Source: Liolophura sinensis (lineage: Eukaryota > Mollusca > Polyplacophora > Chitonida > Chitonidae). Taken from it: a stretch of DNA of 64,000 nt. A program made the position numbers and the translations under genes. Under the pieces are notes generated by a model. It worked only from the letters and a program-made list of their open reading frames with translations, was not told the DNA's origin and did not search any database. The stretch covers positions 36,751,187-36,815,186 of the forward strand of contig NC_088301.1 in the NCBI RefSeq assembly GCF_032854445.1, written 5' to 3'. Positions within the stretch are counted from its first letter, which is position 1; each line of letters begins with the position of its first letter. This document shows positions 15,001-24,310 of the stretch, in pieces.

Positions 15001-18000
15001 GAGTGAAACTACATGTGGGAACTCACCTATTAAAGTATGGACTATATAGGTTATGCCACGATAGTCAAAAATCTTTTTTAGACAACAGAATGCAAAAATG
15101 TTAAAAAAAGGCATGAAATCAGTCTTTGAGAGTTGCAGAAATGTAGACAGATCTCAAATGAAATCAATGTCTTTCAGCTTAAAGGTAGAATATATAACAT
15201 TTAACAGAGTTAGCCAAAGCCATGTATTTGTATTTAATTAGGGCCAGGATTTTTTAATTATCTCTGAATGGCTTAAAAATATGCATAATGTTTATCCTGG
15301 CCTTCCAAATAGGTTTACAAAATTAAAAGCTGTCTTAAAGCCATGTCTTCAACTAGCTAAAGCTTCTTTTAACTTCAATACTAGCCATTTTCTGAGGCCC
15401 CACCTAACCAAAGCTTACTCCTACAAACACACCTCTACAATGAAAGAGTGACAACAAGGGATGTGATTTGGTGCTGCTTTATTCAAAACTTCAGATCAAT
15501 ACAGTTGCCTTTTCAGAAAGGAAACAAAAGATCAGAAATTTTGTAATGTACACCTCAAGCCAATTATGGAACACATTCTCATGTTATTGCGCCTTACGTG
15601 TATGCAAAACCCAGTGCACAACACATGAAGTACTTTTTGGGATACCACCCTGAACCATACCATTTACTTTAACCTTCATTCCAATCCACAAATGGCTATG
15701 TTGTCAATCAAGAATGGAATATCTCTGTTATGTTACTGTGCTGTACAAATATATGTATATCAAAGCTGAGCTCAGTACAGTATTTTTTTTAAAGATATCA
15801 CACTTAACATTTACCTGAAGATTGTGTAATTATGACATAAGCTAAGCTTAGTAGAGCTAAGCTAAAAGACTACACATGGTAAAGGGCCACACAGTGCTGT
15901 ACTTGAAAGAAAAGAAAACTGAACCACATAAGACTTACCATTTGCAGTTGTTGCTGATATGGCCTGAAATCATATTGAAGAGCAATAACATATTCAGAAA
16001 ACACCAGTAGCGTGCCTGATTTTATAGCAGTTCGTAAAACTGTGTAATGGTCAACTCAGGTGATACATTGAAATACTGACCGCCAAACCAAAATAAACAC
16101 GATATACACATGTCAGATATTATTCTCAGATATTCACAGATATTATCCTTGAGAAATATAGAACTTTGAGAACAATATCCCGATGATAAAATGTGTCTTC
16201 AGATTGGCCATTTCCTTGTATGCATAAAAAAAGTATTATTACTTTATGTACCTGAATGGGGGTAACTGTGAAGATAAAAAACAATAATCAGACTGTCATT
16301 ATTTTTAAGAATGTCGATGTTTAGATGATATCAAAGACATACACAAAGACTCAGGCACATTGGTGCCATACTTAGGGGCAGTTACACAGTCTGTGTACAT
16401 TATTGCACTAACTACCTATATGAAAGTAATTATGAAAATAATTACCCAATTGTAATTGAACTTAAGCATGGAAAAGCTTAGACAATAATGAACATACTTC
16501 ATGGAAATAGGTTCAACACTTTAGGAAGAATTACATGAACAAAATCTGAACACATGGACAAAGCACCATTATGCAATGTCCTAATTAGGTTTAATTATGA
16601 AAATAATTACCTGAATGCCAATAACATTAAAGAACCATTCCGGTCCACACACATTTCAGGGTAAAATTGCTAGTGTGCAACATGGCTACCTAGTATGGAC
16701 AAATAGGTATCACAGAGATATGTTAAGCTTCTTGGGAAATTCAAAGACCCTATTGTGCAATTCAGTGCACTATGTTTAGTTATTTCCATACAAATTCCTG
16801 ATGTGACATCATATTACCCCCATTTGACGCTACGATGACTTCATAAAATCCCAGTATATGTCTCCTGCTCACAAGACCATATCATCTGTGAATGAGCTTC
16901 AGTGTTATTGAAGGAGCTAAAATAAAAAGCTTAACCGGACACCAACACTGGCACTATTCCCCACTCTCACAATACCACTCCTTACTTCATTTAGGCAAGC
17001 TAAAAATATTCCATTCATACAGATAGTAAACATAAATGCTACACATACAAAAATTTACTGTTAATGTGTCTTTAAAGTGAAAGACAGTACCTGACTATTG
17101 TTAATGTCCACTGAAAGAATACCATCTGAAGTATCTTAAACTGGCATTAAATATTTTTTTACCTTTTTCAAACCAGTGAAAGTTTAGTGAAACTTCTTGA
17201 AACAGCTCCAGCACGTCTCTATTATCGAGAACAAAGTGACGTGACGTTTACTCTAGCTCTCTAACGTCGAACATATTTTCTGCAAAATGGTCTAATCAGT
17301 AGCGCATGGCAGATAAAAGCTGTCGACTTTGGCAATGAAGGCCCAAGTGATAAATATAGTTTTCTCAGAAATTGGACATACTGGAAGAATATTTCTTCCA
17401 CTGATTGAACCGTTGATACAGTAAGCCTACTATATCAACAAGTAACTCCTTCGACCCTGTTTAAATAGCTTATCTACAGATGTACAGCCAGGGTATTACT
17501 GGTTCAGGTTGTAGCCTCCAGGGGGGTTGTGCTGAAGATCTTCACCCCTATTAAATGTTTAAAAAAGTACAATAGGATTGTTGTACAACCAGATTCATGC
17601 TGGAACAAATGGAAATAAAGCTGAGTGCCACTTCTGAGGCTGATCTTGGCATTCGACTGTCGTTGGATTTTATGCTCCAATTTTATAGTGGTGGCTTCTC
17701 AGATAAAAGCAGTGCTGACCTAGTTATCACAGACATCAGAGAAAGCACGTTGGCTTAAACATGGCGTTTCAATAATTTTACTGTATTTTATGAAAGAAAA
17801 GACATACTGGAAGAATATTTCTTCCACTGCTTGAACTGTTGATACAGTATGCCTACTATATCAACTCTAGCGACACTGTTTAAATGGCTTAGCTGCTGTT
17901 GTACAGCAAGGATATTCCTGGTTCAGGTTGTAGCCTCTGGAGGGGTTGTGGTTTTGACCCTAATAAATGTTTACCAATTACAATAGGATTGTACAACTAG

Positions 18001-21000
18001 ATTCATGCTCAATTCTGAAACAAATGGAAATCTAAGCACCACTGAGACTGATCTTGGCATTCAACTGTTGTTGCTTTCTATGCTCAAAATTTGTAGCGGT
18101 GGCTTCTCACATGAAAGCAGTTCTGACCTAGTTACCTCAGACATCAGAGAAAGCACACCGACTTGAACAAGGCATTTCAATAATTTTACTGTATTTTATG
18201 GAAGAAAACTGAAAAAAACATCCCCTGTGTGCAAGAAAGACGAATGAGCAAATTCTTTAGTTGTAATAATTTCAGAGAAAAAAAAATTATATCATAAGAT
18301 TTAATTAATTTTTAGCCAGCATTGTCCAGTGAGATGCCATCGGCATCCCTAATGAATTTTGCACTGACTTGATATTTTTCTTTTAGAAACTGCTGACTCG
18401 ACACTATATGAACAATAAAAAATTTATTTGGGGAGATGTATGCAGTTTGAGCAGAGACAGTATGCTACTGTCCAACAAAATTTGTGATATCGCTGATGAA
18501 TATTACACATCATGTAAATCCACTGATTTTATGTCCATGGTGGTTTGTAAATGATACAGGCCTGCGCCACAACACTTTGTGAAATGGCCCTTCGGCTACA
18601 CGTAACTAAATCGTTGTAAACGATCTCAAAATGATGTCTTATGCAGTAGTTTTGTGTTATCATATGTGACTTTATGGACTAAACTGGTGAAGGCTACATC
18701 ACAACTTAGGCTGCCATATCTGATAGCAACGTGTTTCACTGGGTAAAATTCTCAAGATGGCTGCCTCGACTCACACCAGCCATTTGTGTAGTATTGTGAG
18801 TTTGTTCTACGTGGTTTCAGTGAAATCTCATTAAAATAATAGGATATGATACTTTCTGGAACGCTTGAGAATCCTGCTTTCAATTGAAATGTTTTAGCAA
18901 GGTGCTGTCTTGTTCTTTAATACAAAAGTTTTTTTTATTTGATGCTTTGCTGCTTTAAGCGTGTAAAATTTATGACTAATTATATGTATATACACATGAC
19001 GTCATAAGTAAGACCAAAAGTCTCTTAGCAAGTGCTTTTAACATGGCTTTGAGCTGGGGCAGTTTGAGCCATCCCCAACGTGATGGTAAATATTTCACCA
19101 ACGGAGGTCGCTGGGGGGGGGGGGGTTCACAAATGAGCAATTCACATAGGGCATCTCCTAACAACTTGTATCTCCTAACATGCACATACATCCAATACAA
19201 AACTGTGGCTGGTAACCAGGGCTATAGGAGATAGCTCTGTGGAGCGAGTTCACCAATTGGACTGGCAGGACTGCAAGTGGTAGTGTCAAGAGACATAAAA
19301 TACTATGTAGCAATTTAATAGTATCCAGGGTTATTGTCTTCCATATTAACATGATAGCAGGGCGTGGTAGACAGTTTTAATCTATGCACTGCTTCTCAAG
19401 TGATGGAATGAGATGTCAACAGTGAACTATTTTATTATCAACAAATTTTTAAGCCTCATAAGTAAAACAGACAAAGGGAGGTAGCCTTCGAAACATTATT
19501 ACAAACACAAACACTTCAGCATTTCATGTTAGCACTCCTTCCATTTGCAATGGAATTATAGGTTATCAAGCTGCTGCTTTGGGACACCAAGCTGCTGCAT
19601 TGAGATTCTGCAGCTTAAGGTTAAGCAAAGCGTGATGTTTGAACATGATCTGAAATAACCCATAAGACCTAATGGTTGCATACTTGTTGCTTTTCCCACT
19701 CAAGAGTAAATGTCAAGACATTTAAGTTCAATTATCAGTATGGTACTGATTTATGCCCAAACTGAAGTTCAAGTCAATGGATCATGAAAAATTTGTTGTA
19801 TTAAATGTGCGAAAGGTTTACCAAGAGTACAATTCATTAATCAGTATCGTTCTTTCAAAGAACTTGCAATTGAGGTCATCCTGTTCTTGTTTCTTCCAAA
19901 TCCAACTTGTTAGTGGTGTCATTATTGGCCATAAGTTCGCACTGGTGGGGCCAGATACAGTTCAGATGTCTGTGTGAAGTTTGTCTCCTCACCCAACAAG
20001 TTCTCCTTGCGGAAACTTATCTCAGCTTTAATACTTGCCATTTTATCATACTATTTACACTATCATACTTATGTCATGAGCAATAAAATGGTTGTTAAAA
20101 CAATCTGCACAATTTTGACAGCAACCAGCTTTATGATTCATAAACATCAGGTTTCCACTCATTTCCATAATTAAAAAATCTGAACCAGAAAGAGATATCC
20201 AAATGTTATTCTGTGATCATTTCAGCCTGTTTTAGAAATTTAGCCAAATTTTGTTAGATACACGTCAGCAATTAAGGTTTTTTCAATTTGCACAAATACT
20301 TACACATATTGCATCCATTATACACAAGCTCTTGGCAGGGTCAGCACCTTGGTTCTGATTCTCCGTGGCTTCTTCAAATACTGCTGAGAGCTATAGAGCA
20401 GCCCATAGGAGATATATTAAAAAAATTATCCAAGACAGGGAATAATCATACGTTTAATATTACGCTTTCTTTTCTTACCGTGCATGAGTAACAGTTTCTT
20501 TTAGTGTTAACAATTCATGGAATAAATGGTACATTGACATATAAGCAACAAAGTGGTGAAAAGCCCCTACAAACACAAACCCAACATCTGAACATTTTTA
20601 ACAACAGTAATAAATAATATATTATAAAGCCTTGTGCGGGTGGTGCTTAATTTATCTGGTTGGTTAGGGTGAATAAAAGTCGTACCTGTATCAAGGCGTG
20701 TGACTCATCTTGATGCAATATTCAGCCTGGCTAACCTGATAAATCCTATACAACCCAACTATTTAACATATATACATGTACATTGGTTTGGAGATTAATT
20801 TGTGATCCCATGTGTCTTGTTAAGACAAGTTATCATTAAAATATTTCATTCTGGATACATTTGGGCACATATTATACCTGTAGACAAAATTACATGTTGC
20901 TGTAGTAAAAAATTAGATCATCCAATAATATTAAAGGTGTGACATGTAAAACAACATGGGAGTGAATACAGTGCAACAAACAATAATTTGTGTATCTAAA

Positions 21001-24000
21001 ATTATGAGTATGTGCATGCTTCATTTTAGTGATGACCTGGATTCAATTTGAGGTCATGTGTGTTTTTTTTTTTGACCTCGCTGAAATGAACAAATGATAT
21101 AACACTGTCAACCTTCAAACGGGTAGGCAAAGAAGGTGAAAAACTCTTCTATATCAGAAAATACACCAACTGAAGTTGACCCTTGTCATTTATTCGTAAT
21201 GACAGAAATTTTGATGCTTCTCTTCACTAATACAGACATTTGAGTTGTTTGAATTGTCTACAAATCTTGATACAGAATGTATACAACTTATAAAAAAAAA
21301 AGAAATCAGCTAATATTTTGTTTCACAAGATTCAATACTGGTAAGTTTCCTACTTATTATGAAATATCATAGACATCAATGTCTGAGTTCACCAAATTTT
21401 ATAACTGACATAAACCCATTTAGAAGATTACTTGTGATAGATGAACAGAGAAATGTAATAACCAATGTTCTTATCATAAGCTGGCCAAGAAACAAGTAGA
21501 TTCAGAAACTGAGTATTTGTTTGGGAATATCATACACTTTTCACTCATAACAAAAACTAATGCATTAAGTCAGATTTCTCCGCTACAGCTCCAAACGTGA
21601 TCTGATTTACAAAAAAGTTTTAAAAATCTGGATCATGGTGCTTTGTGAAAGTGGGCCCTGATCTTCGATATAATGGCAATGCATATTTAAAACATCAGCT
21701 TTAATCAAACAACATACTTACAACGTCAAGAAGTCCATGTTCAAGAAGAACAGCGATGAAATGTGTTTTATTTTCATTGTCCCACTCAGATAGCTTTTTT
21801 AGCGAGGAACTGAAAGATTCCAATAAAGCCAGAGTACAATCCAATGGTCTGGATAGCTGAAAAATACAAGGCAGGTTATTACTATCCATTTGTAGTTATT
21901 ATAAATGTAAACTGAAAGAATAATTGAAGAAAACAGAAAACTATTTCTGATCTGCTGTAGAAATCCCATGGTTTGTCATTGTGTTTGAAGGACACATGAA
22001 ACAAATGTACATATACCTTAATTCTTCAACCCTAGCACCTCCCTCTGCAACCAATATTTTGAAACATTCTAAAAGAACTATGGGGAGTTGAGAATTAATT
22101 TCCATAGTTTGACACAGCTTGCATCTTTAGTGACAATCTGTATCATTTTCATAATAACTGTATACATAATTTCCACTGAGAAAAATGGCTTTAGAGGTTG
22201 AAAATTTTGAAAATTTACTGTAATATGGCTTTCATTTCTTATTATGCAGCTTAGGATGTGTCCTGATATATATATAAATATATACAAACATGTAGCAGTA
22301 TAGAAGTTTTCCTCGCCTTGTTTTTGCTAAGTTAAACTACAGGCATCCTAAATGATGATAACTGTCAAAACAACTCTGAGGGTGATGGGGTAGGAAGTGG
22401 TGGGTGGGGGGAGAATGGAAGAGTAAATACATAAATACGACATAACTACAGGGCCTTCACCTGACCGTCATCAATGACATTAAGGACTGTCCCTGATACC
22501 CAGTACACGAAGGATCTGCTTTGCGAGGCAGCAGATCCATGGTCAATCCTGGGCCAGGTCACACCTAAGACCTTAAAAGAGGAAGTTGTTACTTTCTCGC
22601 TTGGCGTTCAGCATTAGTGCAATGACTGCTTGACGCGTATCAGTATGATGACTTGGGCAGGGCAGATTACTTGTCTTCGGTAAGTCATATCAGTGAAGAA
22701 GCACTAGATAAAAGAGCAGTGGAAATCCATCCTGCAACAAGGAGGTGCATAACATGCACTCTAAGGACTCTGTCGTCGTCATAAGACTGAAAAATTGTTA
22801 AGTAAAACGTTAAACTCCAAGCACTCACTCACTCAATGCCATTAAAACTATTACATTTTTTAAATATGAGCATTTCAAAATGATGTCATGAAATTCTAAA
22901 AACGAAGACATAAAGGATGGACGTTTTCCTTACAACATTACTCTGAACAACTGAACAACATGGGGTCAGGGAGTAATGCCCTTACAAAAGATCTTAGGAT
23001 GACCTTCACTGAGTTCAGCTTCTAAATGCACGTTGTAATATACTAATACATTGTTCATCCTGTCAAGAGCATCACTTCACTGACGCACCTCCACTATTCT
23101 TTAATAAATGTTATGATAGCCATCACCACCTAGTTCATTGGCATGGCTCTTGAACTCTTGGGCTGATTTCAGACATCTGAAAAAGCCTTATATTCAAAGT
23201 CATTTTGACAAACTAACATGAAGATTGAAAAACTTATTTGTACCCCCACTTTAGAACAGGTCACAAGGTAAACACTCAAAAAACACTTCTGTTGTAAGAC
23301 TGAATCCTTTAAAACTAAGTATTTAACATTGGGGTACATGTAAAAGGTCCAGATGAGCTGAGGAATGCTGTACCCAATTGTTAAGGAAGGTAAGTACATG
23401 TACATATACCCATGTATGTAACTATGTTTGTCCTATGGCTTTTCACATCCCTACATCTGATCAACTTCAAACCTGCCAAATGTATTGCTTAAGGTCCAAA
23501 GAAATACTGTTATGTATTCCAAAATTGTGTATAGTATGCAAATTTGGCAATGATATCCAAAATACCAATTGGACTAGTTATTTAAAAAAAACTCCAGCTA
23601 TTCTGATTCAGACATACTACAATACTGCATTGCTGTTTAACTCTGCAGAACTGCAGGTTTGTAAATATATACATCTGACAAAGTCAAATACAATTTATTT
23701 TCTAAAACAAAAAATTGATTTTTGTGATTAAGTTACACATTAAGTCATATGTCTCATTGTTTGCCCCGCGTCTGCCACAATTGTAAATTAATATCTACCT
23801 CTATATTGTCCATTGTATTATACTACCTGCCACACACATAGGGCGTTCTTGTTCAACTTACATTGTACAGTGTATAACTCATATACACATATTTATACCT
23901 TTACCAACACTCTCATTAATGTTATGAGTCCACTACGACCAAAGGAAAGAGGGCGAGGTTAACATTTATACCAGTATATCAAATTTCAATGACATTTCAC

Positions 24001-24310
24001 AAAGAAAAAAAGACCCAGAATCAATTTCCCAACTGGCACACTGATTAATAAAATTAGGTGAAACTCTCATTTCTGTAACAGATAGCTACATCTGAAATAT
24101 GTACTAAATATCAATTGGTACTATAGTACTATCATATAAAGTCAGGGCTAAACATTTAATTCTACCTGCTTTAGAACAGCCAACTTCTTCAGTTCTTCGA
24201 CAGGACATCCTGGTTTTTCTTTGCACAGCATATGCAAGAAGCGTACAACATCCTCCAGTGAGCTTCTCATGGTGTAAAGGCTTTTATGGAAAATCAGCAC
24301 GGTTCATCTC
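1..24310 (-). CDS. SYCP2: SYCP2-like synaptonemal complex protein gene (5' part, 18 coding exons)
   Basis: Joined exons give one open frame of about 636-654 codons, cut off by the left edge. SYCP2 is a lateral/axial-element protein of meiotic chromosomes; in vertebrates it partners SYCP3 and HORMAD proteins. Residues 1 to ~330 are helix-rich, like the family's ARM-like domain. About residues 333-485 match the Spt16M-like SLR domain: the string FETDCRQFLNQLN, then FWVDFNTGSSRITLF, then a WE.V motif and a beta-rich end. These are the segments I know as conserved in vertebrate SYCP2. After ~485 the chain turns polar (Ser, Lys, Gln), as in the family's long linker. The coiled-coil C-terminus would lie outside the window. 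Every exon keeps phase with its neighbours, except one junction (12.5-12.65 kb) with two solutions. SYCP2 and its paralogue SYCP2L cannot be told apart here. Coding exons are: 24166-24270, 21722-21856, 20304-20390, 15939-15963, 14413-14495, 13100-13188, 12647-12831 (or 12592-12831), 12466-12500 (or 12466-12609), 11083-11225, 10780-10835, 9880-9925, 9149-9253, 8442-8508, 7187-7371, 5441-5512, 4685-4795, 634-916, 1-40. Confidence 0.85.
41..633 (-). other. SYCP2-like intron
   Basis: 593 bp of AT-rich intron between two phase-matched exons. I see no repeat or other gene in it. Confidence 0.7.
634..916 (-). CDS. SYCP2: SYCP2-like exon, polar linker (largest exon)
   Basis: 283 nt. Polypyrimidine acceptor (T-tract then CAG), donor AAG|GTAAAT. 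Encodes DSSEKHKAPKQKQKISVPVL.. to ..YKSTGSGKSK plus one base. Ser/Lys/Gln-rich, no fold visible. Confidence 0.75.
917..4684 (-). other. Large SYCP2-like intron
   Basis: About 3.8 kb with no further exon of this gene detected. It contains the long inverted repeat at 2551-2673 and otherwise AT-rich, unremarkable sequence. Confidence 0.65.
2551..2673. repeat. Long hairpin (32-bp arms, 59-bp loop)
   Basis: Arm 2551-2582 and arm 2642-2673 are reverse complements with 30 of 32 positions matching (for example GACATCAGGAATTGTC against GACAATTCCTGATGTC). It lies inside an intron of the SYCP2-like gene. It could be a foldback element or a structured RNA segment; the loop is too long for a typical animal miRNA precursor. 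Confidence 0.85.
4685..4795 (-). CDS. SYCP2: SYCP2-like exon, polar linker
   Basis: 111 nt in phase 0, acceptor ttgacAG, donor GAG|GTATTT. Encodes QIREDVIMSSLQSDYQK.. to ..NASSTPKVSE. Low-complexity and polar, as expected of the disordered middle of SYCP2. Confidence 0.75.
4796..5440 (-). other. SYCP2-like intron
   Basis: 645 bp of AT-rich intron. Nothing else is visible in it. Confidence 0.65.
5441..5512 (-). CDS. SYCP2: SYCP2-like exon, linker start
   Basis: 72 nt in phase 0, acceptor tttacAG, donor TTG|GTAAGA. Encodes RNPDKVSTAVTPFALNIRSQ then THEL. First exon after the folded domains. Confidence 0.75.
5513..7186 (-). other. SYCP2-like intron with SINE remnants
   Basis: 1.67 kb intron. 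It holds a shortened minus-strand SINE (about 5613-5795). A weaker SINE-head-like remnant lies near 6715-6765. The open frames here follow the SINE and are not exons. Confidence 0.6.
5613..5795 (-). mobile_element. tRNA-derived SINE, internally deleted, old copy
   Basis: Shares with the complete copies at 47.8 and 49.7 kb the segments caagaatatttcact, ccagcattatggtggg, a B-box-like region and the head cctcagccacagaggcc (minus strand). The part between the GGAAACC block and the B box is missing. Diverged, so an old insertion in an intron. Confidence 0.7.
7187..7371 (-). CDS. SYCP2: SYCP2-like exon, C-terminal strands of SLR domain
   Basis: Acceptor ttgacAG, donor AAG|GTCAGT. Encodes (G)VEKNLLVLTVSLKTSLEK.. 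and ..YATLSFDLKFATAVTEALVG, then ..NWTKFK. Alternating strands then an amphipathic helix end the SLR domain. Confidence 0.85.
7372..8441 (-). other. SYCP2-like intron with SINE tail
   Basis: 1.07 kb intron. A G-rich patch (about 7449-7482) and a plus-strand SINE 3' tail (about 7790-7875) are the only structures seen. Confidence 0.6.
7790..7875 (+). mobile_element. 3' end of tRNA-derived SINE
   Basis: Contains ataagtgaaatattcttgag and ggcataaaacaccaatca followed by an (AAAT)n-type tail, matching the 3' ends of the complete copies. The body upstream is not clearly alignable, so this is a truncated or very old copy. Confidence 0.65.
8442..8508 (-). CDS. SYCP2: SYCP2-like exon, SLR domain
   Basis: 67 nt, acceptor tgcccAG, donor AAG|GTAAGT. 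Encodes GEETLWEIVSLCKSQVHSYI.. ending LEG across the junction. The WE.V motif followed by a YS/YI strand fits the family. Confidence 0.85.
8509..9148 (-). other. SYCP2-like intron
   Basis: 640 bp. A small three-copy run of a TGCAAAGCT-like unit lies at about 8848-8878; otherwise featureless. Confidence 0.6.
9149..9253 (-). CDS. SYCP2: SYCP2-like exon, SLR domain core
   Basis: Acceptor cttgtAG, donor CAG|GTATGT. Encodes LKKPEDPNNAEFWVDFNTGS.. and ..ITLFCEQELCDSQ. The FW.DFN.GS core is the most diagnostic SYCP2 motif in the window. Confidence 0.9.
9254..9879 (-). other. SYCP2-like intron
   Basis: 626 bp. The stretch about 9400-9500 resembles 4430-4520 (shared aatcagaatcaaggaaatt-like words), suggesting an old dispersed repeat. 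Nothing else seen. Confidence 0.5.
9880..9925 (-). CDS. SYCP2: SYCP2-like exon, SLR domain
   Basis: 46 nt with acceptor ttttcAG and donor GAG|GTATGA. One base completes the Arg codon from the previous exon, then VISLSCLTACLGLQE. Confidence 0.8.
9926..10779 (-). other. SYCP2-like intron
   Basis: 854 bp of AT-rich intron with no recognisable element. Confidence 0.6.
10780..10835 (-). CDS. SYCP2: SYCP2-like exon, start of SLR domain
   Basis: Acceptor tttgaAG, donor AAG|GTAATA. Encodes DCRQFLNQLNSQLGSSYP plus two bases. This matches the DCR.FLN..N..LG segment of vertebrate SYCP2. Confidence 0.85.
11083..11225 (-). CDS. SYCP2: SYCP2-like exon, end of ARM-like domain
   Basis: Acceptor aatttcAG, donor ACA|GTAAGT. 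Encodes YEIQVGVLECLFRFIPSQQR.. to ..HFLDIKVSDFET. The ending FET joins DCRQFLN of the next exon; FETDCR is a strongly conserved SYCP2 signature. Confidence 0.85.
11226..12465 (-). other. SYCP2-like intron
   Basis: 1.24 kb of AT-rich intron with no recognisable element. Confidence 0.6.
12466..12500 (-). CDS. SYCP2: SYCP2-like exon, core part (5' end uncertain)
   Basis: Encodes QAVSGLVFIAG and joins the next exon as ..FIAG-DYEIQVGVLE.., a well-conserved SYCP2 stretch. Donor GAG|GTAAGC is strong. The 35-nt form uses acceptor cctcttAG at 12502-12501. A longer form reaching 12609 (acceptor tttacAG) is also open in frame but implies a 37-nt intron. The 12466-12500 core is shared by both models. 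Confidence 0.7.
12647..12831 (-). CDS. SYCP2: SYCP2-like exon, ARM-like domain (3' end uncertain)
   Basis: Starts after acceptor attgacAG; its first base T completes the Phe codon left by the previous exon. Encodes FVHFFFKWLLILNSN.. to ..DFDIANILRAQM. Two ends are possible: donor G|GTACGG at 12646-12645 (exon ends 12647), or weak donor GT|GTGCAT at 12591-12590 (exon ends 12592, adding a stretch ..GHTFAFAKLYRNRYIFV). Both keep frame with a matching form of the next exon. Confidence 0.7.
13100..13188 (-). CDS. SYCP2: SYCP2-like exon, ARM-like domain
   Basis: Acceptor gttttAG and strong donor TT|GTAAGTC. Encodes AVKRVNLLMERCSLSVQDT.. to ..EIVNA plus two bases (TT), which demand an exon starting with one completing base. 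The next exon at 12831 supplies it. Confidence 0.8.
13189..14412 (-). other. GC-AG intron of SYCP2-like gene
   Basis: Donor AG|GCAAGT at 14412-14411 and acceptor gttttAG at 13190-13189. Contains a minus-strand SINE copy (13313-13497). Confidence 0.7.
13313..13497 (-). mobile_element. tRNA-derived SINE, diverged copy
   Basis: Matches the complete copies in ccagcattatggtgggg, ctgcaggttgctgg, ggaagccagcatgagctgga and the B-box-bearing segment. The (AAAT)n tail and the tRNA A-box head are degraded. Minus orientation. Confidence 0.75.
14413..14495 (-). CDS. SYCP2: SYCP2-like exon with a GC splice donor
   Basis: Encodes KTTLVKKYGLKFLHEILRS.. to ..SELYTLE. Acceptor ctttAG is normal. The downstream donor is AG|GCAAGT, the classic GC-AG form, and no GT donor that keeps the frame lies nearby. 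The frame runs directly into AVKRVNLLMER of the next exon. Confidence 0.75.
14496..15938 (-). other. SYCP2-like intron
   Basis: 1.44 kb. About 14700-14880 is a possible very degraded SINE (T-rich tail, then gtttattgctgttttcaag). Nothing else recognised. Confidence 0.5.
15939..15963 (-). CDS. SYCP2: SYCP2-like 25-nt micro-exon
   Basis: Only 25 nt (AISATTAN plus one base), between acceptor atttcAG and donor ATG|GTAAGT. Its phase (0 in, 1 out) is exactly what joins the 20.3 kb exon to the 14.4 kb exon, giving ..DAIC-AISATTANA-KTTLVKKYG.. . Too short to stand alone; accepted because phase and both splice sites agree. Confidence 0.7.
15964..20303 (-). other. Large SYCP2-like intron with tandem duplication
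   Basis: 4.3 kb intron. Holds a two-copy 426-bp tandem duplication (17375-18209), a G12 tract near 19112-19124 and AT-rich filler. No exon that keeps the phase of the flanking exons is seen. Confidence 0.6.
17375..18209. repeat. Two-copy tandem duplication, 426-bp period
   Basis: Copy 1 (17375-17800) and copy 2 (17801-18209) both begin gacatactggaagaatattt and end near tttactgtattttatg. They share ggttcaggttgtagcctc, gatcttggcattc and ggtggcttctca in order. By eye the copies differ by substitutions and small indels, so the duplication is not recent. Confidence 0.85.
20304..20390 (-). CDS. SYCP2: SYCP2-like exon, 29 codons
   Basis: Acceptor ctatAG and donor TGT|GTAAGT, phase 0 on both sides. 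Encodes LSAVFEEATEN.. to ..SLCIMDAIC. Confidence 0.8.
20391..21721 (-). other. SYCP2-like intron
   Basis: 1.33 kb of AT-rich intron. The segment about 21630-21660 (tgctttgtgaaagtgggccc) resembles the terminal part of a common foldback family, but no partner arm was found. Confidence 0.5.
21722..21856 (-). CDS. SYCP2: SYCP2-like exon, 45 codons
   Basis: Bounded by acceptor ttttcAG (minus strand) and donor GTT|GTAAGT. Encodes LSRPLDCTLALLESF.. to ..LLEHGLLDV in phase 0 at both ends. Leucine-rich helix pattern fits the ARM-like N-terminal domain. Confidence 0.8.
21857..24165 (-). other. SYCP2-like intron with a second SINE type
   Basis: 2.3 kb intron. The main content is the SINE-like element at about 22440-22850; the rest is AT-rich. 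Confidence 0.6.
22440..22850 (+). mobile_element. SINE-like element, second family
   Basis: About 400 bp. It has a B-box-like stretch (ggtcaatcctgggcc at 22541) and a conserved 3' end (actgaaaaattgttaagt, then acgttaaactccaagcac) followed by a CACTCACTCACTCA tail. I recognise this 3' end as a common dispersed repeat of mollusc genomes. The A box is not clear, so the tRNA origin is inferred. Confidence 0.6.
24166..24310 (-). CDS. SYCP2: SYCP2-like coding exon 1 with start codon
   Basis: Start ATG is at 24270-24268 and the exon encodes MRSSLEDVVRFLHML onward (35 codons, ending ..AVLKQ) before donor CAG|GTAGAA. An in-frame TGA lies 36 bases upstream (24306-24304), so a longer N-terminus is unlikely if the exon is contiguous there. 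A plausible acceptor (ttgtgttgaAG) ends at 24311, which would make 24271-24310 the end of the 5' UTR. Confidence 0.75.
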
